Positions 16,377 through 24,771 of a stretch of 36,656 nucleotides of DNA are shown here, in pieces. Each line of letters starts with the position of its first letter. Position 1 is the stretch's first letter. Location of the stretch: NCBI GenBank assembly GCA_019137195.1, contig JAGVSR010000009.1, forward strand, positions 1-36,656. Direction: 5' to 3'. The position numbers and the translations under genes were made by a program. Source of the stretch: Alphaproteobacteria bacterium (GTDB lineage Bacteria > Pseudomonadota > Alphaproteobacteria > Rhizobiales > Hyphomicrobiaceae). The notes under the pieces were generated by a model. That model was not told where the DNA came from. It searched no databases and saw nothing but the letters and a program-made list of their open reading frames with translations.

Positions 16377-19300
16377 TCAAATCTCCACGACCTCGACCAC
16401 CCCCGGGACGGTCGAGAGATGGCCCATCTGGGCGGGGGAAACATCATAACGGCCAGGAAGCGCGATCTCGATCTCGCGGCCACGCTCGCCCAAGGGCAGC
16501 ACCAGGCGCACCTCGCCGCCCTTGCGGCCCGCGGGCCCGGGCTTCAGGTGCGATTTGAGCTCGTCGAGCTTCGCCCGCTTGGCCGCTACCATGCGCGCGT
16601 CCATGACGAGCTTCAAGCCCCGCTCCACCTGCGCTGCCGCCTTGTCGAGCGCCTCGAGGCTCTGCACTCGCATCTTCACCGTGTCGCCGTCGCGCTCGGC
16701 CTCGACGTTGATCAGGACGGGCGTCCCCGCCTCCAAGAGATCGCGCGAGGCGTTCAAGGTGTCGGAGAAGATGACGGCCTCGAACTGCCCCGTAGTATCC
16801 GAGAACATGGCGAAGGCGAACTTGTTGCCCTTCTGCGACCGGCGCTCCCGGGCGGAGACGACGATGCCGGCGAGCCGGCCCGCCGTCGCACCGCGCTCGG
16901 TGGCCGCCTCGAACTCGGTGAAGCGGCGGACGCCAAGCTTGGCCAGGACCTTCTCGTAGCTGTCGAGCGGGTGGCCCGAGAGGAAAAAGCCGACGGCGCC
17001 GAACTCCTCCTGCAGGCGCTCCATCGGCGTCCAGGCCTTGACGGGCTTCATGTCGAGCTGAGGCGTAGCGTTCTCGCCGCCGAAGAGGTCGCTCGTGCCC
17101 GCCGCCTTGTCGGCGCCGAGGCGGTTGGCGAGCGCGATCATGCCCTCGACGTTGCCGTGCGCGAGCGCGCGGTTCGGCTCCAACGCATCGAAGGCGCCGG
17201 CCGCCGACAGTGTTTCCAGCGCGCGCCTATTGAGCGCCTTCGCGTTGAGACGGCTGGCGAAGTCAGCGAGCGAGCGGAACGGGCCTTCGCTCGCTCGGCT
17301 CTCGACGATGGTCTCGACTGCGGCGGCGCCGATGTTTTTAAGGGCAGCGAGCGAATAGCGGATGGCGCGCGTGGCCGATGAACCTGATGCGTGTCTCCTC
17401 TCCCCGTTCTTCACGGGGAGAGGGCTAGGGTGATGGGCAGCCGCTTGCACCGGCGCCTGTTGCTGCCCCGCACCCCCACCCTCTCCCCGCATGCGGGGAG
17501 AGGGGGAAGTTTCCACCGTGAAATCCACCTCCGACGCATTCACGCACGGCGGCAGCACGGGAATGCCGCTCTTCTTGGCTTCGGCCGCGAACATGGCGAG
17601 CTTGTCGGTGTTGGCCATGTCGAGCGTCATCGAGGCGGCCAGGAACTCCTCGCGGAAGTTCGCCTTGAGATAAGCCGTGTGGAACGAGACCAACGCGTAG
17701 GCCGCAGCGTGCGATTTGTTGAAGCCGTAGCCTGCGAACTTGTCGACGAGCTCGAAGATGTAGACCGCGTCGTCCTTCTTGACGCCGTTCTTCAAGGCAC
17801 CTTCGACGAAGCGCGCCTGCTGCTTCGCCATCTCGGCCTTGTCTTTCTTGCCCATGGCGCGACGAAGGAGGTCGGCATCCCCCAGCGAATAGCCCGCCAT
17901 CACCTGGGCGATCTGCATCACCTGCTCCTGATAGATGATGACGCCGTAGGTCTCCTTCAGAATGCCTTCGAGCATTGGATGCAGGCAGTCGACCGGCTCC
18001 TCGCCGTGCTTGCGGTTGATGTAGGTCGGGATGTTGTCCATCGGACCGGGGCGGTAGAGCGCCACCATGGCAATGATGTCCTCGAAGCGGTCGGGCTTCA
18101 GCCGCTTCAAGCTCTCGCGCATGCCCGTACTTTCCAGCTGGAACACGCCGACCGTATCGGCCTTCGCGAGCAGGTCGTAGGCTGCTTTCGCCTCCGGGTA
18201 GTCGTTCTCGATAGAGACCTTGGCGAGGTCGATGTCGATGCCGCGCCCGCGGCGAACGAGATCGACGGCCTTCTGCAGCACCGTGAGCGTCTTGAGGCCG
18301 AGGAAGTCGAACTTCACGAGGCCCGCCGCCTCGACCATCTTCCAGTTGAACTGGGTGACGGGCATGTTGGACTTCGGGTCACGATAGAGCGGCACCAGCT
18401 CGTCGAGCGGCCGGTCGCCGATCACCATGCCGGCAGCGTGCGTCGATGCGTGGCGGTAGAGGCCTTCGAGCTTCTGCGCAATCTCGAGCAGCCGTGCCAC
18501 GATCGGTTCGCGATCGCGCTCCTCCTGCAGCTTCGGCTCACCCTCGATCGCCTGCGCGAGCGTCACCGGGTTGGCGGGATTGTTCGGAACGAGCTTGCAC
18601 AGGCGGTCGACCTGGCCGTAGGGCATCTGCAGCACGCGCCCGACATCGCGCAGAACGGCGCGCGCCTGCAACTTGCCGTGGGTGATGATCTGCGCAACGC
18701 GATCGCGGCCATACTTCTCCTGCACGTAGCGGATCGTGCGGTCGCGCTTGTCCTGGCAGAAGTCGATGTCGAAGTCCGGCATCGACACGCGCTCGGGATT
18801 GAGGAAGCGCTCGAACAAGAGCCCGAAGCGAAGGGGATCGAGGTCGGTGATGGTCAGGGACCAGGCGACGAGCGAGCCCGCGCCCGAGCCGCGGCCCGGC
18901 CCCACTGGCACGCCGTTCGCCTTCGACCATTTGATGAAGTCGGACACGATCAGGAAGTAGCCTGGGAACTTCATCCGGGTGATGATGTCGACCTCGAACG
19001 CGAGCCGCTTCCAGTAGTCCGCTTCGGTGAACCCCGGCGCTACAGCCTGCGCGCCGAGGCGAGCCCTCAAACCCTCCTCCGCCTGTCGCTTCAACTCGGC
19101 GGCTTCCGCCGCCAGCTGGTCGGTATCGGACGCGGCACCCTTGGTCTGCACGAAACGCGGCAGGATTGGTTTCTTGCCCTTGGGACGGAACGCACAGCGC
19201 TTGGCGATCTCGATCGTATTGTCGAGAGCCTCCGGCACGTCGGCGAACAGAGCCGCCATCTCGTCGGCGCTCTTGAAGTGGAACTCCTTGTTCAAGCGGC

Positions 19301-20051
19301 GGCGGTCGTCCTCGACCACGTAGCGGCCTTCCGCGATGCAGATGAGGGCGTCGTGCGCCTCGTAGTCGTCGGGGGTGGCGAAGTAGCACTCGTTCGTCGC
19401 CACGAGCGGCAGCCTGAGCTTGTAGGCGAGCCCGACGAGTTGCGGCTCGACTGCCACCTCGCTCGCCAATCCGTGGCGCTGGAGCTCGACGTACAGCCGG
19501 TCGCCGAAGTGCCTCGCCAGTGTCTCGAGACGGGCTTCGGCAACAGGCGTCTGGCCGTCGAGCAGCACCCGGTCGATGGGGCCGTCGGGCCCGCCGGACA
19601 GGGCGATGATGCCGGCCGCGTGCGCGGCCAGCTGTCCAATCTTGATGTGCGGCCCGTCGGTATCGGCGGAAAGGAGATGCGCCGCCGAGACGAGCTTCAT
19701 CAGGTTGGCGTAACCCTGGTCGTTCATTGCGTAGAGCGCGATGAGACCGTCGCGGTGCGGTCGAGCGCGCGGCGGCGGCCCGCCGGCCAAAGCCCGCTCG
19801 GGCTTCGTCTCCTCGAAGTCGACGGCGAGCGACACACCGGCAATGGGCTGGATGCCGGCCCCCGCGAGCTTGTCCGAGAACTCGAGGATGCCGAACAGAT
19901 TGTTGGTGTCGGTGAGGGCCAGCGCCGGGCACTCCTTCTTGGCCGCAAGCTTGGCCAGCGTGCCGATCGGAAGCGCACCCTCGAGCAGCGAATAAGCTGA
20001 GTGGACCTTCAAGTGGATGAAGCGCAGCGGCGCGGGGATCGGCTCGGTCAT
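16377..20051 (-). CDS. dnaE: DNA polymerase III alpha subunit, with in-frame palindromic insertion
   Basis: DnaE is the replicative polymerase catalytic subunit. The 1224-residue protein has an N-terminal PHP domain (FIHLKVHSAYSLLEGALP). The C-family palm has catalytic Asp428 and Asp430 in PDFDIDFCQDKRD, and the GPGRGSGAGSLVAW block lies just before it. A helix-hairpin-helix/OB-fold C-terminal region completes the protein. Residues 848-896 (49 aa, beginning TSPSPRMRGEGGG and ending ASGSSATRA) interrupt a conserved junction normally read as VDFTVE followed directly by xIRYSLAALKNIG. That segment is encoded by a palindromic repeat (separate entry) and is rich in Gly, Ala, Gln and Pro. Without it the length would be about 1175, close to other alphaproteobacterial DnaE proteins. 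The frame is intact, so the gene is presumed functional. Confidence 0.96.
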   Translation of the reverse strand: MTEPIPAPLRFIHLKVHSAYSLLEGALPIGTLAKLAAKKECPALALTDTNNLFGILEFSDKLAGAGIQPIAGVSLAVDFEETKPERALAGGPPPRARPHRDGLIALYAMNDQGYANLMKLVSAAHLLSADTDGPHIKIGQLAAHAAGIIALSGGPDGPIDRVLLDGQTPVAEARLETLARHFGDRLYVELQRHGLASEVAVEPQLVGLAYKLRLPLVATNECYFATPDDYEAHDALICIAEGRYVVEDDRRRLNKEFHFKSADEMAALFADVPEALDNTIEIAKRCAFRPKGKKPILPRFVQTKGAASDTDQLAAEAAELKRQAEEGLRARLGAQAVAPGFTEADYWKRLAFEVDIITRMKFPGYFLIVSDFIKWSKANGVPVGPGRGSGAGSLVAWSLTITDLDPLRFGLLFERFLNPERVSMPDFDIDFCQDKRDRTIRYVQEKYGRDRVAQIITHGKLQARAVLRDVGRVLQMPYGQVDRLCKLVPNNPANPVTLAQAIEGEPKLQEERDREPIVARLLEIAQKLEGLYRHASTHAAGMVIGDRPLDELVPLYRDPKSNMPVTQFNWKMVEAAGLVKFDFLGLKTLTVLQKAVDLVRRGRGIDIDLAKVSIENDYPEAKAAYDLLAKADTVGVFQLESTGMRESLKRLKPDRFEDIIAMVALYRPGPMDNIPTYINRKHGEEPVDCLHPMLEGILKETYGVIIYQEQVMQIAQVMAGYSLGDADLLRRAMGKKDKAEMAKQQARFVEGALKNGVKKDDAVYIFELVDKFAGYGFNKSHAAAYALVSFHTAYLKANFREEFLAASMTLDMANTDKLAMFAAEAKKSGIPVLPPCVNASEVDFTVETSPSPRMRGEGGGAGQQQAPVQAAAHHPSPLPVKNGERRHASGSSATRAIRYSLAALKNIGAAAVETIVESRASEGPFRSLADFASRLNAKALNRRALETLSAAGAFDALEPNRALAHGNVEGMIALANRLGADKAAGTSDLFGGENATPQLDMKPVKAWTPMERLQEEFGAVGFFLSGHPLDSYEKVLAKLGVRRFTEFEAATERGATAGRLAGIVVSARERRSQKGNKFAFAMFSDTTGQFEAVIFSDTLNASRDLLEAGTPVLINVEAERDGDTVKMRVQSLEALDKAAAQVERGLKLVMDARMVAAKRAKLDELKSHLKPGPAGRKGGEVRLVLPLGERGREIEIALPGRYDVSPAQMGHLSTVPGVVEVVEI
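17364..17510. repeat. Palindromic repeat element inserted in frame within dnaE
   Basis: A 147-nt segment contains two inverted repeats. One is at about 17397-17423 (CCTCTCCCCG, 7-nt loop, CGGGGAGAGG). The other is at about 17480-17505 (CCCTCTCCCCGC, AT, GCGGGGAGAGGG, a perfect palindrome). The two share the same CTCTCCCCG core and flank about 56 nt of spacer. Together they look like a paired REP/BIME-like unit of a type common between genes in Rhizobiales genomes. Here the unit lies inside a coding region and is exactly 49 codons long. No other copy was seen elsewhere in this window. Confidence 0.85.
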
Positions 20052-20160
20052 GGCGGCATTCTAGGCCATCGGCGCGAACGGGCGCGAGCCTCGCGGGTGA
20101 GTGCGAACGCGCTTTCCCACAGATGAAACCGGTGCCGGTGCCGGGGCTTACCCCTGGCGA

Positions 20161-20934
20161 TCAGTCGCCGACGTTCGTCAACCACCCCACATGGGTGACA
20201 TTTTCGACGGCGGACCAGCCGCTCGTGTCGTCCATCGCTGGCCCCCTCAGGGCGGAGGGCGGCAGGAACGCCGACCATTGCTTCGTCGAGGACGGAATTG
20301 CCTCGGAGACCGCGGACACTTTGACCTCCGGAGCCGCAACACCCGCGAACCGCGGCGGCGGCACGTACGTCGCGAAGCCCTCGGTGAGCCTCCTGTAGAG
20401 CTGTCCCACCTTCAGTCTCGCCTCCTGGGTGCGAGCGAGCGGCGTCTCGCGGTCGAGGGCGGCAACGGCCTCCGCAGCCGGCCTGGCGGGCGTCGTCTCC
20501 GCGGCTGCGATCAGCCCAGCCGCCACGTCGAGGCCCAGCACCTGCGCGACATAGAGATCGCCGGCCGAAACCCGGTGTCCGAGCCTGCGTTCGAGCGCAG
20601 CCGCATTGCTCTGGGCGAGGTCGAACGCAACGGCGGCCGCTACTCGAGGATCGCGGCGCAAGCTCGTCAGCTGCTCGCGCTTAGCAGCAGCCGGTACGTA
20701 GTATCGCCCGCTTGAGGTCTTGAAAATGGCGTCTCTGTAGGACGCGAGATCCTCGCCGCCGGCGCCGTCGTCGACGGCCGCGAGCCAAGCCTGCTCCGGC
20801 AAGCGGTAGTCCGCGCTCGCGACGGCCGAAAAAGCCCGGGACGGATCAGTGGCTGCAGATCCCGTTGCGGGGTCGGCCGCTGCGAGGCTTAGAACCAGGA
20901 TCAATTCTGGGGGAACGTCGAACAGGGAGCCCAT
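20161..20934 (-). CDS. Lytic-transglycosylase-like protein apparently lacking the catalytic segment
   Basis: The 257-residue protein has a short hydrophobic N-terminal segment (ELILVLSLAAA). It then carries sequence that resembles the C-terminal half of an alphaproteobacterial SLT-type protein family: LPEQAWLAAV, YRDAIFKTSSGRYYVPAAA, REQLTSLRRDPRVAAAVA and the DLYVAQVLG block. In proteins of that type a catalytic stretch with a Glu-Ser motif (RRESGFDP-like) and a GLFQF-type segment precedes the EQTWL-like element. Here the ADYRLPEQAW junction follows only about 30 residues after the hydrophobic stretch, and the Glu-Ser motif is absent. The family link is from memory and is inference. Its ribosome-binding site is weak. 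It lies between the nitroreductase gene and dnaE. Confidence 0.55.
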   Translation of the reverse strand: MGSLFDVPPELILVLSLAAADPATGSAATDPSRAFSAVASADYRLPEQAWLAAVDDGAGGEDLASYRDAIFKTSSGRYYVPAAAKREQLTSLRRDPRVAAAVAFDLAQSNAAALERRLGHRVSAGDLYVAQVLGLDVAAGLIAAAETTPARPAAEAVAALDRETPLARTQEARLKVGQLYRRLTEGFATYVPPPRFAGVAAPEVKVSAVSEAIPSSTKQWSAFLPPSALRGPAMDDTSGWSAVENVTHVGWLTNVGD

Positions 20935-21034
20935 GGGACACGCTCTGACTACAACGGCATGCGAGACGCCGAACGCGAGACGGGCCCCGGCGAGGGTCAG
21001 AGAACGATGCTAGCGGCGAGTGCTGAACGGAGCG

Positions 21035-21613
21035 TTAAGCGCCGGTCCAGTACGTGACGATCTTCGACAAGAGCGGGCGCTCACGCTCCTCGGGCGCCTC
21101 CGCACGAGTCCCGATATAGACGAACCCCGCGATGCGCTCGTTGCCGTCGAGCCCGAGGGCCTCGCGGATCCTCGGCGAATAGGCGAGCCACTCCGTGATC
21201 CAGCACGTGCCGTAGCCTGCGGCATTGGCCGCGAGGCAGAGGTTGTAGGTGGCCGCCCCGGCCGAAAGCACCTGCTCCCACTCCGGCGCACCGCGGGTCT
21301 CGACCACCCGCGAGACGACGGCGACGACGAGGGGCGACCTGAGGAAGCGCTTCCTCTCGGTCTCGAGACGGATGGCCGACGGCGGCTCCGTCTCCTCCGC
21401 CGCACATGCCGCTGCAATGACGTCACCGAACCGGGCCCGCTCGTCTCCCTCGAACACGATGAAGCGCCACGGTGCCAGTTTTTTATGATCGGGCACACGG
21501 GCGGCGATGGTGAGGATCTGCTCGAGCTCGGCCCCGGAAGGTCCCGGCGCCACGAGCTTGTCGGGCTTCACGGACCGACGGGTCGCGAGCTTGGCCAGCA
21601 TGGAATGGTCCAT
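21035..21613 (-). CDS. Nitroreductase family FMN-dependent oxidoreductase
   Basis: The 192-residue protein belongs to the FMN-binding nitroreductase fold, most like the YdjA-type small subgroup. Supporting patterns are the RRSVKP motif near the start, RVPDHKKLAPWRFIVFEGDE (FMN and dimer contact region), AAATYNLCLAANAAGYGTCW and the IGTRAE strand near the end. The ATG at 21613 is chosen because AAGGATCTGC lies just upstream; a GTG nine codons earlier lacks such a site. The substrate is unknown; these enzymes reduce nitroaromatics or quinones with NAD(P)H. It is transcribed divergently from the vWA gene with about 97 nt between starts. Confidence 0.85.
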   Translation of the reverse strand: MDHSMLAKLATRRSVKPDKLVAPGPSGAELEQILTIAARVPDHKKLAPWRFIVFEGDERARFGDVIAAACAAEETEPPSAIRLETERKRFLRSPLVVAVVSRVVETRGAPEWEQVLSAGAATYNLCLAANAAGYGTCWITEWLAYSPRIREALGLDGNERIAGFVYIGTRAEAPEERERPLLSKIVTYWTGA

Positions 21614-21710
21614 AGGTTGCAGATCCTTCGCTTGCAGCACATCAGGGGCCTCGCTATCGCAATTCCGTCTCGGTTACAATGATGGGGGTCGAGACTAAAG
21701 GAGTCCGTCC

Positions 21711-23672
21711 ATGCGCCACGTTTCTTCAGCGCTCGTACTCGTCGCCGCATCGTCATGGCTGACGGGTGTCGCGAGCGCCGGGCCTTCGCCGCAAGCCGTC
21801 ATCGTGCTCGACGGCTCGGGCTCCATGGGCGGACCGCTCGAAGGGCAAGAGGCTGTCAAGTTCGACATGGCGCGTGAGGCTATTCGCGGCGCCGTGACGA
21901 ATGCCGATCCGTCCAAGCCCCTCGGTCTTGTCGTCGGCGGGCATCGCCGGAAAGGCAACTGCACCGACGTCGAGCTCGTGATCCCGCCTGCGCCCGGCAC
22001 GGCGGCCGCCATGATGGCTCGTCTCGACCGCATCGGCACCGTCGGCAAGGGTCCCCTTGTTCAGGCCCTGCGCGAAGCCGCCAAAACGTTTCCGTCCGGG
22101 CAGCCCGGCAAGCTCGTGCTCATCCACGACGACCCCGACAATTGCAGGCAGGACCCGTGCGCCGCGGCGGACGAGATTGCGAGGTCGAACCCGCAGCTGG
22201 CCGTCGACGTCGTCACGGTGTCGCTGGATCCTGCGGCCGGCCAGACTATGAGCTGTCTCGCCAGAGCGACCGGCGGCCGCCACTACGAGGCAAAGGATGC
22301 CGCCTCGCTCACTGCGGCCGTAGCTGGCGCGCTCGGCATCGCCGGCCCGAGCCAGGCGAATCCCGGCGCCGAGACCCGGCCGAAACCCGCCGCCGCCGAG
22401 CCGCCGAAAGCCAGCTCGGAAGGCCCGCCGCGCGTCCGGGTCGAAGCCAGCCTCGCGGACGGCGGACCGCCCCTCGAGCGGCCGGCTACATGGCGTGTCG
22501 CAGCGAAAGCCGATCCGCAGAAGGTCGTCGCCGAGGCGACGGCGCCCGTGCTCGCGCGCGAGCTGCCGCCCGGCGACTATGTCGTCGAGGCAAGGGTCGA
22601 CCATGCGGCCGGGCGGAGTGACATCACGGTCGCCGAGAAGGGCGAGACGGTAACGCGCATAGCGCTCGGCGCCGCATCGCTCAAGGTCACGACCCGTGCC
22701 AACAAGTCGGGAGACGCCGTCTCCCTGCCCTTCGTCACCGTCAGCAGGGCTCCGGACGAAAAGGGCAGCAGGGCACTTGGCGAGGCGCTCCACTTGAGCC
22801 GGTCGGCGGCGAGCGATCTCGTGCTGCCGGCGGGCAATTACGTCGTCCGCGCCGCAGATGGACTTGCCGAGAAGGAAGCGCCGGTCGTGCTTGAAGCCGG
22901 CACCGAGACGGCCGCCGAGTTCGTGATGGGCACCGGACGCCTCGAGCTTTCCGCTGTCGCGAGCGACGGCGGCGCGACGCTCGGTGGCGTCACGTTCCTG
23001 ATCGAGACCGACGATCCCGACCAGCCGCAGGGCCGCCGCGAGATCGCGCGGTCGGCGGCGACCAAGCCAAATTTTCTTCTGACGGCCGGCACTTACTACG
23101 CAACGGCACGGCTCGGCATTGCGGAGGCTCGCGAGCGCGTGGCGATCGGCACCGGCGACGTGCAAAGCCGCGCGCTCGTGCTCGGCACCGGCAGGCTCGA
23201 GGTGATGTTCACCCGCGATCCGGCACTCGCTGCCAGGGGCGGCAAGGGGGAGGTCCGAGTCTATACCGCTGGCAACCCCAGTCGGCTCGCCGCCACTGCG
23301 TACGAGGGGGGGCCAGAGCTGGCCTTGCCTCAGGGACATTACCGGGTCGTGGGGACGCTTGCCTCGACCCGGCTCGTCAGCGAGGCCGAGGTCGACGTCC
23401 AGACCGGCCAGAAAGTTGCTGTCGAGCTGAGGTTCGAAAGCGCCGAGGTCAAGCTCGACGGGGAGGGAACCAGACCGGCCGACGGCGTCCGTCTCGAAGT
23501 GCGCGATCTCAGGGGACAGGTGGTTCTGCGCTCGTCCCCCGGAGAATCGCGCACGGCCGAACTCTCGCCGGGATCGTACGTCCTCCATGCCGTCAAGGAC
23601 GGCAAGACCGCCGACGAGCCGTTCCAGCTCAACGCCGGTGAGCAGCGCAGCTTCGGCACGGCCGGACGATGA
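21711..23672 (+). CDS. Secreted von Willebrand A domain protein with five C-terminal repeats
   Basis: The 653-residue protein starts with a signal peptide (cleavage near ASAGP, residue 24). The vWA domain (about 27-212) has the metal-site motif DGSGS at residues 34-38 and a LIHDDPDNCRQDPCAAA stretch (138-153) with a Cys pair, where most relatives read TDGxDNC. A Pro/Ala linker (212-240) follows. Five tandem modules of about 80-87 residues then occur, each with a core L-x-x-G-x-Y-x-V-x-A motif: LPPGDYVVEA (285), LPAGNYVVRA (372), LTAGTYYATA (457), LPQGHYRVVG (539), LSPGSYVLHA (618). These are probably beta-sandwich modules. Shine-Dalgarno AAGGAG precedes the ATG. The next gene encodes the same module. 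The function is unknown; an envelope adhesion or binding role is inference. Confidence 0.85.
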   Translation: MRHVSSALVLVAASSWLTGVASAGPSPQAVIVLDGSGSMGGPLEGQEAVKFDMAREAIRGAVTNADPSKPLGLVVGGHRRKGNCTDVELVIPPAPGTAAAMMARLDRIGTVGKGPLVQALREAAKTFPSGQPGKLVLIHDDPDNCRQDPCAAADEIARSNPQLAVDVVTVSLDPAAGQTMSCLARATGGRHYEAKDAASLTAAVAGALGIAGPSQANPGAETRPKPAAAEPPKASSEGPPRVRVEASLADGGPPLERPATWRVAAKADPQKVVAEATAPVLARELPPGDYVVEARVDHAAGRSDITVAEKGETVTRIALGAASLKVTTRANKSGDAVSLPFVTVSRAPDEKGSRALGEALHLSRSAASDLVLPAGNYVVRAADGLAEKEAPVVLEAGTETAAEFVMGTGRLELSAVASDGGATLGGVTFLIETDDPDQPQGRREIARSAATKPNFLLTAGTYYATARLGIAEARERVAIGTGDVQSRALVLGTGRLEVMFTRDPALAARGGKGEVRVYTAGNPSRLAATAYEGGPELALPQGHYRVVGTLASTRLVSEAEVDVQTGQKVAVELRFESAEVKLDGEGTRPADGVRLEVRDLRGQVVLRSSPGESRTAELSPGSYVLHAVKDGKTADEPFQLNAGEQRSFGTAGR

Positions 23673-23787
23673 TCTGTGGGATGGCCCTGGGCGCTTGCTT
23701 GCTGGCTGCCAGCGGCTTGCCCTAATCTGACATTATGCGACCGACGTCTTGAGCATGGCCGGACGCGGTAGGAGGATCAATCGTTCG

Positions 23788-24771
23788 ATGGCCGCAAAGG
23801 CTTCAATCCTCATGTCCAGGAGGACACGGCACGCCTTGGCATGGCTGGCAGCGGCGGCGCTGTACCTGAACGGTCCGGTGCCGGCCGCCGTCGCGCAGGC
23901 ACCGGAGGGCTGGAATCCGGGCGTGGCCAGCCCCTCGCCCGGACCCGACGCCAATACGACCGTGGTGCCGCGAGCGCCCCAGGATGCCGGTAAAGCCGTT
24001 TCGGGGCCCAGGACCGAGGTGCAGCTCTCCGCCTTCCTGACTGCCGACGGCCAGCGCATCGATCGCGGCATCGTCTGGCGCGTCTACAGCGAGGACGGCG
24101 GCACCGCCGGCAAGGCGAAGCTCGTCAATACCTCGCGCGACGCGTCCCCGACCCTGAAGCTCGAGCCGGGGCACTATCTCGTCAACGTCGCCTTCGGCCG
24201 GGCCAACCTGACGCGACGTCTTGAGGTATCCCCGACCGCGGCTGGCCCTCTCTCGGAACGCTTCGTGCTCAATGCCGGCGGGCTCAGGGTCAAGGCCACG
24301 CTCTCGGGTGCTCCGGCGCCCGCAAACGCCGTCACCTACAGCATCTACTCGGACCGCGACCAGACCGATAACCGGCGTCTCGTGATGAGTGCAGTAAAGC
24401 CCGGTCTCATCATCCGGCTCAACGCCGGCATCTATCACATCGAAAGTAGCTATGGAGATGCCAACGCCAAGGTCGAAAGCGATGTAACGGTCGAGGCAGG
24501 CAAGCTAACCGAGGCGACCGTCGCCCATGCAGCCGCCAAGGTGACGTTCAAGCTCGTCACGCGCTCGGGGGGCGAAGCCCTTGCCGACACACTGTGGTCG
24601 ATCCAGACCATGGATGGCGTGGTGGTCAAGGAAAGCGTGGGGGCCCTGCCGACCCACACCCTGGCTCCTGGCGCCTATCTCGCTCTCGCGAAGTCGCAGA
24701 ACAAGAGCTACAGCCGGGAGTTCAAAGTCACCGACGGCGAGGCCACCCAGATCGAGGTCATCATCCCGTGA
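23788..24771 (+). CDS. Secreted protein with three copies of the module found in the upstream vWA protein
   Basis: Starting at ATG 23788 (preceded by AGGAGG 12 nt upstream) the product is 327 residues. ATGs at 23755 and 23812 are other candidates. It has a hydrophobic signal segment (HALAWLAAAALYL, cleavage near AAVAQ) and a Pro-rich stretch. Three modules follow with cores LEPGHYLVNV, LNAGIYHIES and LAPGAYLALA, the same L-x-x-G-x-Y pattern as the preceding gene. It lacks the vWA domain. The gene starts 115 nt after the vWA gene stop on the same strand, so the two are likely an operon and related by duplication. No known enzyme motif is visible. Confidence 0.8.
   Translation: MAAKASILMSRRTRHALAWLAAAALYLNGPVPAAVAQAPEGWNPGVASPSPGPDANTTVVPRAPQDAGKAVSGPRTEVQLSAFLTADGQRIDRGIVWRVYSEDGGTAGKAKLVNTSRDASPTLKLEPGHYLVNVAFGRANLTRRLEVSPTAAGPLSERFVLNAGGLRVKATLSGAPAPANAVTYSIYSDRDQTDNRRLVMSAVKPGLIIRLNAGIYHIESSYGDANAKVESDVTVEAGKLTEATVAHAAAKVTFKLVTRSGGEALADTLWSIQTMDGVVVKESVGALPTHTLAPGAYLALAKSQNKSYSREFKVTDGEATQIEVIIP

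Noticed and set aside
15751-16380. Longer minus-strand frame (209 residues) overlapping the small secreted protein
   Set aside because: It is in a different frame, very Arg-rich, and lacks a signal peptide and ribosome-binding site. The 144-residue frame has both.
17391-20000. Plus-strand frame of about 869 residues opposite dnaE
   Set aside because: It mirrors dnaE codons on the other strand, is rich in Arg, His, Glu and Leu and has no recognisable motif. The long open frame is a by-product of GC-biased codon use.
21753-23588. Minus-strand frame of about 611 residues opposite the vWA gene
   Set aside because: It is a shadow of the plus-strand gene. The plus frame has a signal peptide, vWA motif, Shine-Dalgarno site and repeats, while the minus frame shows none of these.
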